Shown: positions 18,601 to 26,826 of the stretch, in pieces | How positions within the stretch are numbered: position 1 is the stretch's first letter | How the letters are laid out: every line of letters begins with the position of its first letter | DNA from: Pedobacter nutrimenti | GTDB taxonomy: Bacteria; Bacteroidota; Bacteroidia; Sphingobacteriales; Sphingobacteriaceae | DNA: 64,000 nucleotides | Direction of reading: 5' to 3' | NCBI RefSeq assembly: GCF_003208655.1 | Contig: NZ_QKLU01000002.1 | Location: forward strand, 436,285-500,284 | The notes under the pieces: model-generated | The model's database searches: none | What the model was told of the DNA's origin: nothing | The model's input: the letters and a program-made list of their open reading frames with translations, nothing else | Made by a program: the position numbers and the translations under genes

Positions 18601-18779
18601 TCCTGAAAGGGCTAGAAATTGGTGTCGAGGGACGTAATTTATGGATTATCAAATCATATGTTCCTGGTATTGATCCGGAAGCGAATTTATTTGGAGCGGC
18701 AAGTAACGGTGAGGGTGTAGAGTTTAATAACTTTCCTTCAACAAGAACTATTGGATTTAATTTGCGTGTTAAACTTTAG
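15654..18779 (+). CDS. SusC/RagA-family TonB-linked outer-membrane protein (unit 1)
   Basis: The 1041-residue TonB-dependent transporter has a signal peptide (about 1-20, ending AAYAQ). A carboxypeptidase-regulatory-like domain (about 22-100) contains DDGLPIPGVSVKVKGTNNG. The plug domain begins at GEVVVTAMGIKRETKSLGYS and includes GKVAGVRINSQSG, QPLFVVDGLPINNG and the TIGR04057-type AATALYGARAKNGAIVITTK. A large beta-barrel follows to the C-terminal GFNLRVKL. It imports oligomers captured by its SusD partner, using energy from TonB-ExbBD. The substrate is unknown, since no degrading enzyme is encoded in the unit. Confidence 0.96.
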   Translation: MKKLILSLFMFLAVAVAAYAQDRTITGTVTGKDDGLPIPGVSVKVKGTNNGAATGADGKYVIKVPSGSTILEFSSVGYVSQFATVGSGNVVNVSLGQDAKMLGEVVVTAMGIKRETKSLGYSVTKVSGDELTKARETNVVNALAGKVAGVRINSQSGTLGGSSKIVIRGGSSFNDSGQPLFVVDGLPINNGAPMVSTTSGSVPQGSAGTDFGNRASDINSDDIESMVVLKGAAATALYGARAKNGAIVITTKKGIKGQSSVTFNSSTRFDNILKVPEIQNEYAQGTLGLYDRTTLSAWGPKLSDVQGRLFPDFLGNQVPLTAHPNNAKDFFKTGQTYINSISFDGADEKSDFRLGYTSTVQSGIIEKQKLNKNAISFNAGRKISDKFEVRASINYTRTKGEGMPTQSSNDPNVLIGTNYLPTNFDIAQIRNNYIDPVTQQQITITPSRNGNNPYWIINNNTSTNVVDRVFGNGILTYKPVSWLTISDNIGTDFYNENRFLPTRNGTVGALTGSFINANLYNRVMNNDFIVTFDKKLNSDLGLKVIAGNNIYETYSRSDQALAQNLTVDQLYNFSNAASVVNQNGSSKKRIVGIYGDVGLSYKDYLFLNVTGRNDYSSTLSKDNNSYFYPSVSSGFVFSQIMPENNWLSYGKLRASWANVGSDGDPYRLAFAYTGQSTAFAQYGFGSSFPFNGVLGYSIPSIIPNPELKPQNQNSIELGTELKFLKNRISLDFTYYNTNTKDQIVNLPLPQSTGFAFKTVNAGSIRNSGIEVTLGLVPVKLTDFTWNLDVNFAKNKQVVTLPSDIASYALASGWSGLQIKVESGKAFGIYGSAWQRDPNGNIVIDAATGLRKTVNDQRLGNTAPDWTMGINNTFSYKNFSLSFLVDIREGGIMFSNTVATLRNSGLSPETVANRGNIFVDKGVIQVGNTYVPNTVPVQSMQDYWGQYTSTNTESSIFNASYVKLREVNFSYKVPSAFLQRNAKFLKGLEIGVEGRNLWIIKSYVPGIDPEANLFGAASNGEGVEFNNFPSTRTIGFNLRVKL

Positions 18780-18790
18780 AGGATAAAAAA

Positions 18791-20248
18791 ATGAAAAAGA
18801 CTTATATATATTTATTGATTTTAGTGTTGGCTTCAAGCTTTTCACTATCTTCTTGCAAAAAGTATCTGGATATCAATAAGGATCCTAATACGGCAACAAC
18901 AGTAGATCCAAAATTACTGTTCTCTTTTGCGGTGGTGTCGTACGCCAATTTAAGGTCAAGCGGGGATTCCTATATTCCTTTTGCCCTTGCCGGACAGTCT
19001 GTAGCTACAGGCGGGAATAATCCAACGGGCTGGGGTGTTCCTTCGGAGGAACAGTATAAAATTTCTTCATTTAGTAATGCAAATTCATGGAGGGCTTACT
19101 ATACCACAGTTGGAGCAAACTTAAAAGAAGCTATAAAATTGGCGGAATCGGCTTCTCCGGTGAATAATAATGCGGCCGCACAAAACAAAATTGTTTTGGC
19201 CATGTGTGCTTATGAAGCAACAACTGTTTTTGGTGATGTTCCGTTTTCTGAGGCATGGAATACGAATATTTCTTATCCGAAGTTTGATGCACAAAAAGAT
19301 GTAATGGAAGGCTGTATTGCTTTAATTGATGCGGCTTTAAAGCAATTTGATGATGCAAGTCCTTTGAAGATATCAGATTATGATCTGTTTTACAAAGGAG
19401 ATTTGAATAAATGGAGAAGATTAGCCAATTCAGTGAAGCTGCGGATCCTAATGACGATGGTGGATAAAGATCCAACCAAAGTTGCAGCAATTGGTACCAT
19501 GATAACTGCTGGAAATTTTATTGGAGCTTCAACAGACAATTGTCTGATTAATTATCAGGATGTTGCGGGTAAGAAAAATCCTAAATTTTTATTGAATGAG
19601 CAATACAATAACGGGGTGGACTTCTTTTTTGGGTGTAACTATGTTGTTGACTTTATGCGTAACCTTGCTGATCCAAGATTACCTAGATTCTTTACCAAAC
19701 CTGACCAAGCAGCAGATTATTTTGGCGTGGAGAATGGAGCAACAGCTGATGATAATGTGAATGTCAGGGTTTCGCCTTTATTGCATTCTGCTGTTGAACC
19801 TGAAGTTTTCTTTAGTTATCAGGAAGAGCTTTTTTATGAGGCTGAAATCCAGGCCAGAGGACTTGGTGTTCCTGTGAATCTTGCTGCGGCAACAACATTG
19901 TACAGAAAGGCTGTTCAGCAATCCTGCCTGTTTTATGGTGTTGATGCGGCTACAGCCCAAACTTTTGCTGCTTCTTTACCTGATTTATCTACAGTAGCCT
20001 CTCCGGTGAAGCTGATTCATATGCACCATTGGGTGGATAAAATGGATAGGGGCATAGATGCTTTTACGCAGTGGAGAAGATCAGGGCCTTCAGGAGATGA
20101 AACGCCAGCACTTAAACTACCAATTGGAGCTCCTGCAGGGCCATTGTTCAGAAGGTTTGAATATCCGACAACGAATGAGATTGCGGTTAATCCCAATGCA
20201 CCAAAGAACAGGATAATGTTTACTGAGAAAATGTGGTTTGACCTTTAA
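18791..20248 (+). CDS. SusD/RagB-family nutrient-binding outer-membrane lipoprotein, SusD-like_2 type (unit 1)
   Basis: The 485-residue lipoprotein has lipobox LSSC (Cys22) followed by KKYLDINKDPNTA, the standard opening of the SusD-like_2 subfamily. Helical TPR-like segments include FGDVPFSEAWN and DLNKWRRLANSVKLRILMTM. The C-terminus carries KMDRGIDAFTQWRRSG and PLFRRFEYPTTNE. It should sit on the cell surface as a lid over the SusC barrel encoded 11 nt upstream. Members of this subfamily are often found without glycoside hydrolases, and substrates remain poorly known. Confidence 0.93.
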   Translation: MKKTYIYLLILVLASSFSLSSCKKYLDINKDPNTATTVDPKLLFSFAVVSYANLRSSGDSYIPFALAGQSVATGGNNPTGWGVPSEEQYKISSFSNANSWRAYYTTVGANLKEAIKLAESASPVNNNAAAQNKIVLAMCAYEATTVFGDVPFSEAWNTNISYPKFDAQKDVMEGCIALIDAALKQFDDASPLKISDYDLFYKGDLNKWRRLANSVKLRILMTMVDKDPTKVAAIGTMITAGNFIGASTDNCLINYQDVAGKKNPKFLLNEQYNNGVDFFFGCNYVVDFMRNLADPRLPRFFTKPDQAADYFGVENGATADDNVNVRVSPLLHSAVEPEVFFSYQEELFYEAEIQARGLGVPVNLAAATTLYRKAVQQSCLFYGVDAATAQTFAASLPDLSTVASPVKLIHMHHWVDKMDRGIDAFTQWRRSGPSGDETPALKLPIGAPAGPLFRRFEYPTTNEIAVNPNAPKNRIMFTEKMWFDL

Positions 20249-20260
20249 TTAGCACCAATT

Positions 20261-20713
20261 ATGAAAAAGATTATATTTTTAGTTTCGATTTTGAGCATTG
20301 TGATGTTCCAGTCCTGTAAAAAGCATGACTCCCCGGGGGATAATTATGATTTTAGCAATAGTTTGCCACCATATGTAACGATAAAAGACCTTAGTGAGGT
20401 GGATGTGGCGCCAGGTGATCCTGTAAGTATTACTCTGCAGATGAGGACCAGTTTGCAGCAAACCGTTACAGCAACCTACAAAGTTGAAGGAGCAATTAAT
20501 ATTCCTAACGCCACTGTGGTTTTTCCACTGGAAGCAAAAGAAGCGAAGATTACTTTTAATGCTCCAGCAAATGCTGTTGTTCCACCTGCTACGTCTGCAA
20601 CCGCGGTGTTTACCCTTATCAAAGCACAAACGGCTGATGGGCGGGCTTTAACCATTGGACAGGACGCAAACGCATCGCTTCAAAAAGTAAGTGTGGTCAT
20701 TACGCCACCTTGA
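20261..20713 (+). CDS. Small surface lipoprotein of SusCD unit 1 (unknown function)
   Basis: The 150-residue lipoprotein has lipobox MFQSC (Cys19) followed by KKHDSPGDNYDFSN. The remaining sequence is beta-rich (VDVAPGDPVSITLQMRTSL, ATYKVEGAINIPNATVVFPL, EAKITFNAPANAVVPPATS), resembling one Ig-like or Calx-beta-like sandwich. It starts 12 nt after the SusD stop and precedes a strong terminator, so it belongs to the unit. It is likely an accessory surface glycan- or peptide-binding protein by position; no family is firmly recognised. Confidence 0.7.
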   Translation: MKKIIFLVSILSIVMFQSCKKHDSPGDNYDFSNSLPPYVTIKDLSEVDVAPGDPVSITLQMRTSLQQTVTATYKVEGAINIPNATVVFPLEAKEAKITFNAPANAVVPPATSATAVFTLIKAQTADGRALTIGQDANASLQKVSVVITPP

Positions 20714-20782
20714 TGAGCTTTTATATGCCTTTAACCCGGCCGGTTTGGTTGGCAGGAGGTAATTAAAAATAAGTAAGGTTTT

Positions 20783-20828
20783 TATATAAGAAAGGCCGTC
20801 CGGATATCCGGACGGCCTTTCTTATATA
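20783..20828 (+). terminator. Perfect 46-bp palindrome terminating SusCD unit 1
   Basis: The 23-nt arms are perfectly complementary around CCGGATATCCGG, with the GC-rich core AAGGCCGTCCGG and its partner CCGGACGGCCTT followed by TCTTATAT. It folds as a very stable hairpin 69 nt after the last stop codon. The following 310 nt up to the next susC are AT-rich, with no gene and no clear TAnnTTTG box. Confidence 0.85.
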
Positions 20829-21138
20829 CGACCTTTTCTATTTTTCTCTCATAACCATTGAGGCATCTCGGGCTCTTAAAAGCGCCATTCTAGTCATAAA
20901 AATTTTGTACAACGCGTAAATATACTTAAAGGAAAAAAAATAAAAATTTACAGCCATTGTTTTTACGGCTATTTTGCCATTATTTTTCTTTCAAAAATTA
21001 TTAATACGGTTTTTGGTAATTTTAGTTAACTTTTTGTGTTTTTATAAATAAAAATTGTGAATTTATATTTCTTAAATAGAATTATATAAATAATTTGCTA
21101 GCTTAGATTTAACAAATTATTTATTTAAATATTTATTT

Positions 21139-24100
21139 ATGAAAAAAATTATACAATGTTTGTTGTTTTTTGTGCTCTTTGCTGCAAGTGCAATGGCTCA
21201 GAACAGGACAATAACCGGTACGGTTAAAGGGAAGGAAGATGGTCTTCCTATTCCCGGGGTATCGGTTAAGTTAAAAGGAACTTCAACCGGTGTCGCTACC
21301 GGCACAGATGGCAGGTACGCCATCCGGATCTCTTCAGCAAATGCAATTCTTGAATTTTCTTCTGTGGGTTATGCGCCGCAGTCGGTTGCGGTTGCTTCAA
21401 AAGATGTAATTGATATCTCTTTAGGTACCGATGCAAAAACTTTGGGTGAAGTTGTGGTAACAGCGCTGGGCGTATCCAGAGCGAAAAAGACATTGGGTTA
21501 TTCTTCTACTCAGGTCAGTGCTGAAGAAATTAACCGGGCCTCACCAACCAATCTTGCTTCTGGACTACAGGGAAAAGTTGCCGGTGTTGACATTTCGACC
21601 ACATCAGGACAGCCAGGCGGGTCTAGTAAGGTTATTCTAAGAGGTTTTTCTTCTATTTCTGGGAACAACCAGCCCCTTTATGTCATAGATGGTGTTCCGG
21701 TTAATAATACAAGACCTGGTGGAGCGGCGGTTGTTAATAGTATTGGTGATTTAACAGATAATTATGATTTTGGGAACGCGGCAAATGACATTAACCCTAA
21801 TGAAATAGAAAGTGTCAGCATTTTAAAAGGTGCGGCAGCAAGCTCCCTGTATGGGTCAAGGGCTTCAAATGGGGTCATCATTATCACAACAAAAAAGGGA
21901 AAGGCCGGTGCTTTTAAAGTAGATTTTTCCAGTTCGGCTGCCTTGACTAAAGTATCCATTGTGCCGGATCTTCAGGATCAGTACGGACAAGGGTTTTCCA
22001 GAGCAAACAACATTGCCGAAAATGGGAGCTGGGGAGCAAAACTGGATGGGCAAATGAGACCCTGGGGTTCTGAGGTAGATGGTGTCCGTCAGTATAGACC
22101 ATTTTCAGCGGTGAAGAATAATTTTAAAGACGCTTTTGATACAGGAAAGGAGTTTAACAATAACCTCTCTTTTAGCGGGGGCAATGAGGTGTCAACTTTT
22201 CGCTTTTCTTATGGAAATGTCTATAGCAATGGGATTCTGCCCGGGGCAAACGATACCTACAAGAGAAATACGATTGGCTTAAGCGGATCAACAAAATATA
22301 AGGCAATCAGTTTAAATGCGTCGGTAAATTATGTTGGAAAGAATACCAGGGCGCCCAGAACCGGTACACCAAAAAGCGGGGTAGGGACTACTTTTTATGA
22401 GGATATTTTACAAATTCCTGTGGACTTTCCCATCAGGGCCTTTGAAGATTATAAGAATAAATACTATAACGTAGATGGATACTTTAGTGCTTATAGTCAA
22501 AATCCCTACTATTCTATATATGAAAATGGTGCCACCTTTAAAAGTGATCGGGTGTATGGTAATATTGATGCGAAGTTTAAAGCATCTGACTGGCTTAGCT
22601 TTCAATTCCAGCAGGGCTATGACATCAATAATATCGTTGATAAAATCTGGGATGCTAAAAGCGCTGCTACGCCAGGTAGCTGGGCGGGAGGGGGAAATGA
22701 TGAAGGGGCAGTTCGGAAACCGAATGTGGGTGATGTGGTTGAAGGATCTGAAAAGTATTTTGAATTTGATTCTAAACTAAATGCCTTGTTCAATAAAAAA
22801 ATCAGTACTGACATTGATGTAAACGGTTTGGTTGGCTTTAACTTTAATGACCGAGGTTCAAGAGTTTTATATACGGGTGTAGAGGATCTGGCTATTCCGG
22901 GGTTTTATCATATAGAAAATTCGCCCAATAACCCGACTTCTACACAAAGTTCCACGCAAAGACGTTTGTTCGGTTTGTATGCTTCTGCGACTATCGGTTT
23001 TAAAAACTATGCATTTTTAACTTTAAACGCCAGAAATGACTGGAGTTCCACCCTCCCGGTACAACAAAGAAGTTATTTTTATCCAGGGGCAAATTTTTCT
23101 TTATTGTTGTCTGAGGTTTATGACCTTAAGAGCGCAAACATCAGTTTGTTTAAAATAAGGGCTGCATATGGTAAAACAGGAAGTGATACCAATCCATATA
23201 GTATTTATAATACCTTGACTAAGGCCAATATTAATATGGGTTATGCCCAGATCAACTTTCCTATTGACGGGGTTTCTGGTTACACGATTTCCAATACACT
23301 TAACAACAGTAACCTCAGGCCTGAAATTAGTACAGAAACAGAGTTTGGGGCAGAGTTGAAATTTTTTAACAACCGATTGGGACTAGATATCTCTTATTAT
23401 AACAGGGTAACCAATGATCAAATTCTGCCGGTTGCATCTGCCCCTTCTATTGGTTATAATTTTAGAGTGGTGAATTTTGGTAAAGTCCGCAACCGGGGTG
23501 TGGAGATCGCTCTAAGTGGAACACCTATAAAAACAAAGGATATCTCCTGGGATATCATGTATACTTTTACAAGGAATAGAAATGTGGTCCTTGCATTGCC
23601 GGATGGTCTGAATAAAGTGGTGCTGAAAAGTGCTTTCGATGCCCAGCTTGTTGCCCGTGTGGGGCAGCCGCTGGGGGTAATTGAAGCACCGGTGGCTAAG
23701 TATGACCCTCAGGGACGTATTGTTGTAAGTGCAAATGGATTCCCCCTTCAGGCCAATGACCTTGGTGCTTATGGTAATTCCCAGAGAGATTTTATAATGG
23801 GTTTGAATAACAATTTTCGCTACAAAGAGTTTTCCCTGGGCTTTGCAATAGATTATAAAAAAGGCGGCGTCTTTTATTCGGGCTCTGCCGACTTGCTGAA
23901 TTTTGTGGGTAATTCTGCCAATACCCTGTTTAATGACCGCCGAACTTTTATTGTGCCAAATTCTGTAGTGGAAGTTAAAAACAATGCGGGACAGGTTATT
24001 GGTTATGCAGAAAATACAAAAGCAATTACAGAGAGTAATGTTTTTGCTTACTATTATACCGACCTCGCCAGGGCAATTGCCTATAAGAGTAGAATAATCG

Positions 24101-24354
24101 ACAAAACCTTCATTAAACTCAGAGAGGTAACCTTAAGTTATACCTTGCCTGGAAAAATAGCCAAAAAAATAGGTGCAGAAAGAGCTTCTGTAACCTTATA
24201 CGGACGAAATTTATTCACCTGGCTTCCAAAAGAAAACAGAATAATTGACCCTGAAGTTTCAAATCTGGGGAATGATCTGGCTAGTGAATTCGGGGAGTTT
24301 AGAAGTGGGCCCTCTACCAAAAATTATGGACTTTCTTTAAATGTAACTTTTTAG
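21139..24354 (+). CDS. SusC/RagA-family TonB-linked outer-membrane protein (unit 2)
   Basis: The 1071-residue protein has a signal peptide (about 1-20, ending ASAMAQ). Its regulatory-like domain EDGLPIPGVSVKLKGTSTG is nearly identical to that of unit 1. The plug contains GEVVVTALGVSRAKKTLGYS, GKVAGVDISTTSGQPGGSS, QPLYVIDGVPVNN and AASSLYGSRASNGVIIITTK. The barrel ends GPSTKNYGLSLNVTF, a C-terminal Phe typical of outer-membrane insertion. Units 1 and 2 share the LGYS and GGSSK plug features and are closer to each other than to unit 3. The substrate is unknown. Confidence 0.96.
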   Translation: MKKIIQCLLFFVLFAASAMAQNRTITGTVKGKEDGLPIPGVSVKLKGTSTGVATGTDGRYAIRISSANAILEFSSVGYAPQSVAVASKDVIDISLGTDAKTLGEVVVTALGVSRAKKTLGYSSTQVSAEEINRASPTNLASGLQGKVAGVDISTTSGQPGGSSKVILRGFSSISGNNQPLYVIDGVPVNNTRPGGAAVVNSIGDLTDNYDFGNAANDINPNEIESVSILKGAAASSLYGSRASNGVIIITTKKGKAGAFKVDFSSSAALTKVSIVPDLQDQYGQGFSRANNIAENGSWGAKLDGQMRPWGSEVDGVRQYRPFSAVKNNFKDAFDTGKEFNNNLSFSGGNEVSTFRFSYGNVYSNGILPGANDTYKRNTIGLSGSTKYKAISLNASVNYVGKNTRAPRTGTPKSGVGTTFYEDILQIPVDFPIRAFEDYKNKYYNVDGYFSAYSQNPYYSIYENGATFKSDRVYGNIDAKFKASDWLSFQFQQGYDINNIVDKIWDAKSAATPGSWAGGGNDEGAVRKPNVGDVVEGSEKYFEFDSKLNALFNKKISTDIDVNGLVGFNFNDRGSRVLYTGVEDLAIPGFYHIENSPNNPTSTQSSTQRRLFGLYASATIGFKNYAFLTLNARNDWSSTLPVQQRSYFYPGANFSLLLSEVYDLKSANISLFKIRAAYGKTGSDTNPYSIYNTLTKANINMGYAQINFPIDGVSGYTISNTLNNSNLRPEISTETEFGAELKFFNNRLGLDISYYNRVTNDQILPVASAPSIGYNFRVVNFGKVRNRGVEIALSGTPIKTKDISWDIMYTFTRNRNVVLALPDGLNKVVLKSAFDAQLVARVGQPLGVIEAPVAKYDPQGRIVVSANGFPLQANDLGAYGNSQRDFIMGLNNNFRYKEFSLGFAIDYKKGGVFYSGSADLLNFVGNSANTLFNDRRTFIVPNSVVEVKNNAGQVIGYAENTKAITESNVFAYYYTDLARAIAYKSRIIDKTFIKLREVTLSYTLPGKIAKKIGAERASVTLYGRNLFTWLPKENRIIDPEVSNLGNDLASEFGEFRSGPSTKNYGLSLNVTF

Positions 24355-24366
24355 CAATCGGCAATC

Positions 24367-25854
24367 ATGAAAAATATATTCAAAAATAAAATCATAGGAC
24401 TCTGCTTACTGTTTTTTGCATTAAGTTGCAAAAAACTTGACATCAACGAAAGTCCTAATAATCCGCCACTTGGTGCTGCTACGGTAGAAGTACTTTTTCC
24501 GGCTGCAGTGATGTCAACTGTAGCGATGTCAAATGGTGAATTGGCTATTGTTTGTGGGTTGTGGGCCCAATTCTGGACTCAAAGTAATGGGGCTAGTCAG
24601 TATCGGACCATAGATGCTTATAGTCTTTCTAATTCAGCTCCTTATATAAATACGCCTTATGCTGAATTGTATAGTGGGGCTTTGAACGATTACCAGTTGG
24701 CAGCTCAAAAGGCTGTAACAGCAAATGATTGGAGTTATAACCTGATGATTACGGTGATGCGCGCTTATACTTTTGAAGTCCTGGTCGATTTGTTTGATAG
24801 AGTCCCGTATACCGAAGCATTACAATCTGCAACGATTTTGCAGCCCAAGTTTGATGATGGTTATACGGTTTACAAAGGGTTGATTGCGGAAATTGATGCT
24901 GCGCTGTCAAAGGATTTTCGAAAAGGGTCTCATTCTGCAAGTCAAATTAAGACTGATTTTGTTTTCGGCGGCCATGGAAATGCAAATTTTGCTGATCAAA
25001 TGGATAATTGGGAAAAATTTGCAAACACATTGAAGCTTAAAATGTATCTGAGAATGGTGAATGCGAAACCCTCGGAAGCAGAGGCTGGAATTAGAGGTCT
25101 ATATCAGAAAGGGGCCCAATTCCTGAATTTAGGGGCAGGGTTGAATGTTTTTGTTGATGCCCCTGATAAAGGAAATCCCTTTTTCGAGTTTGAAGGCAGA
25201 AGGTTAAACTTTAACAACCTGAGGGCAAGTTATACCCTGACCAGCTGGTTGAGCAAAAATAGCGATCCACGGGCAAGTGCTTTTTTTGGAGCGGCTAACC
25301 CGGTTCCTTCAATTCATCAGGGGGATTACCTGATCGGAAACAATGCTGCGGCAACGCCGGTAATTAAAGCCACAGATCCTGCATGGCTGATTAGTGAAGC
25401 GGAGTCTTATTTTATGCAGGCAGAGGCTTTGGAGCGTTATTTTGGAGGTGCTGGTGCAAAGGCCTTGTATGATAAAGCAGTCACAACCGCTTTTGCTCAG
25501 GTTGGTTTAGCCCCGGGGGCTTTAATCACTGCTGGGGGTGCCTATGAATACCCCTCTTCAGGTACACTGGATCAAAAAATCGAAGCAATAATTGTACAGA
25601 AATGGGCTTCTTTATTTGGTTCGCATGCACTTGAGGCCTTTTTTGAGCAAAATCGAACAGGGTATCCCAAAATAAGTCCTGTATATTCAAAAGATCCGGC
25701 TTATGTTCCCGGACAGCTCGTTTATTCACCCAACGGGGCTACCGGAGCAGGAAATTTTCCAAGAAGATTTGTTTTTCCTGACGTAGAGAAAAGCCGGAAC
25801 ACGAATACGCCCGCAGAAGCTCCAATTTATACCAAGGTGTGGTGGGGTAAATAG
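24367..25854 (+). CDS. SusD/RagB-family lipoprotein, SusD-like_2 type (unit 2)
   Basis: The 495-residue protein has lipobox FALSC (Cys21), then KKLDINESPNNPP as in unit 1. Shared features include VLVDLFDRVPYTEALQ, NWEKFANTLKLKMYLRM, AWLISEAESYFMQAEAL and a C-terminal NFPRRFVFPDVEKSRN. It is a surface binding partner for the SusC encoded 12 nt upstream. The family resemblance to unit 1 supports duplication of a whole susCD-lipoprotein cassette followed by divergence. Confidence 0.93.
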   Translation: MKNIFKNKIIGLCLLFFALSCKKLDINESPNNPPLGAATVEVLFPAAVMSTVAMSNGELAIVCGLWAQFWTQSNGASQYRTIDAYSLSNSAPYINTPYAELYSGALNDYQLAAQKAVTANDWSYNLMITVMRAYTFEVLVDLFDRVPYTEALQSATILQPKFDDGYTVYKGLIAEIDAALSKDFRKGSHSASQIKTDFVFGGHGNANFADQMDNWEKFANTLKLKMYLRMVNAKPSEAEAGIRGLYQKGAQFLNLGAGLNVFVDAPDKGNPFFEFEGRRLNFNNLRASYTLTSWLSKNSDPRASAFFGAANPVPSIHQGDYLIGNNAAATPVIKATDPAWLISEAESYFMQAEALERYFGGAGAKALYDKAVTTAFAQVGLAPGALITAGGAYEYPSSGTLDQKIEAIIVQKWASLFGSHALEAFFEQNRTGYPKISPVYSKDPAYVPGQLVYSPNGATGAGNFPRRFVFPDVEKSRNTNTPAEAPIYTKVWWGK

Positions 25855-25885
25855 TCTTGTGTAAACAGAATTAGAATTAAAGAAA

Positions 25886-26428
25886 ATGAAAAAATATATT
25901 TTAAGAAGGACCCTTGTTGTCCTGGTGATTGCTGTTTTTATTTCTTCCTGCAAGAAAAATGTGCCCGCAGGTGGTACGGCAATGGAAAAGCTGGCTGGAG
26001 ATTGGTTTGTCAAAGTGAATGATAAGTCGGGATTTTATTGGACCATATATACCTATAATACTTCTGATAATTCTTCAGTAACGATGTGGCTGGAAACAAC
26101 TGGACTTACCTCAAACAATATCCATGTGAACACAGACCCTGCAAAAGGACCTGTAAAAGGTCTTCCTATTGGATTTAAAGGTAAGGTAAGTGTGGATGTG
26201 GGTGCTCAAAGTTTTTCAGCAAATAATGTTGCAAATGTAAACGCAAATGCTGCGGTAACGGCTTTTAGTATTGCTAATGGAAAGGTGATTAGTAACGGGA
26301 CAGTTGGGCCAGTTTCTAATACCCCTGCGGATTTGATTACTTTTGACCTGATCGTAAATGGAGTTACTTATAAAGTAAGCGGTTATCATAAAACAGGGTT
26401 CATCTCAGACGAACCCCCGGGGGGCTAG
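25886..26428 (+). CDS. Lipid-binding-like (PF12888-type) lipoprotein of SusCD unit 2
   Basis: The 180-residue lipoprotein has lipobox FISSC (Cys22). The sequence LAGDWFVKVNDKSGFYWTIY, TYNTSDNSSVTMWLETTG and VNGVTYKVSGYHKTGF follows the pattern of the Bacteroidota Lipid_bd family (a lipocalin-like beta-barrel often encoded after SusD). It occupies the same third position as the small lipoprotein of unit 1 but is not obviously homologous to it. The start lies 31 nt after susD and the gene is closed by the hairpin at 26455-26504. Confidence 0.78.
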   Translation: MKKYILRRTLVVLVIAVFISSCKKNVPAGGTAMEKLAGDWFVKVNDKSGFYWTIYTYNTSDNSSVTMWLETTGLTSNNIHVNTDPAKGPVKGLPIGFKGKVSVDVGAQSFSANNVANVNANAAVTAFSIANGKVISNGTVGPVSNTPADLITFDLIVNGVTYKVSGYHKTGFISDEPPGG

Positions 26429-26454
26429 GCCTAAGTAAAGAAGCGGTCTTACAA

Positions 26455-26504
26455 GTATAAATGAAAAGGGATACACTATATCGTGTATCCCTTTTCATTT
26501 ATAC
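26455..26504 (+). terminator. Hairpin terminator of SusCD unit 2
   Basis: A perfect 22-bp stem (26455-26476 with 26483-26504) has a 6-nt loop TATATC, and begins 27 nt after the lipoprotein stop. The right arm is T-rich (CCCTTTTCATTTATAC), but no long U-run follows. Confidence 0.8.
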
Positions 26505-26826
26505 ATAGAACTTCTGTTGGTGTGGCCAGTGTTATTGATGGTACTGGAAGATCCGGAGGGAAATCTAATTCTGTAGTTTTGACATTTTCTTCAATTGGTC
26601 TGGTTTACCTATGGTTTTAGGTGATTTCAACACATTCGTGTTTTTTTAACATTTCTTTAATTATCAACATTACCTGAAGATTTTTCTTCCATAACAAATT
26701 ATAGCTCAAAGCCTTTAAAATTGGCTTTTTCTTAAAATAATGTTAAATAATGTTAAAATTTATTTGCACAAGAGCGAAACAACGAATATATTAGACCATT
26801 ATTATTCACCTAAATTTTTAAAATTC
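26505..26826. promoter_or_regulatory. Leader region of susC-3 with a 10-bp tandem repeat
   Basis: There is no gene here. AATAATGTTA occurs twice in exact tandem (26736-26745 and 26746-26755), giving GTTAA spaced 10 bp apart. A near-consensus -7 box TTTATTTG follows immediately (about 26759-26766). The in-frame ATG at 26740 would put 29 unlikely residues ahead of the signal peptide, so this stretch is treated as an untranslated leader. Confidence 0.4.

Noticed and set aside
26740..26826. Upstream ATG for susC-3
   Set aside because: It would place 29 residues before an otherwise perfect signal peptide; the ATG at 26827 matches the other SusC starts.
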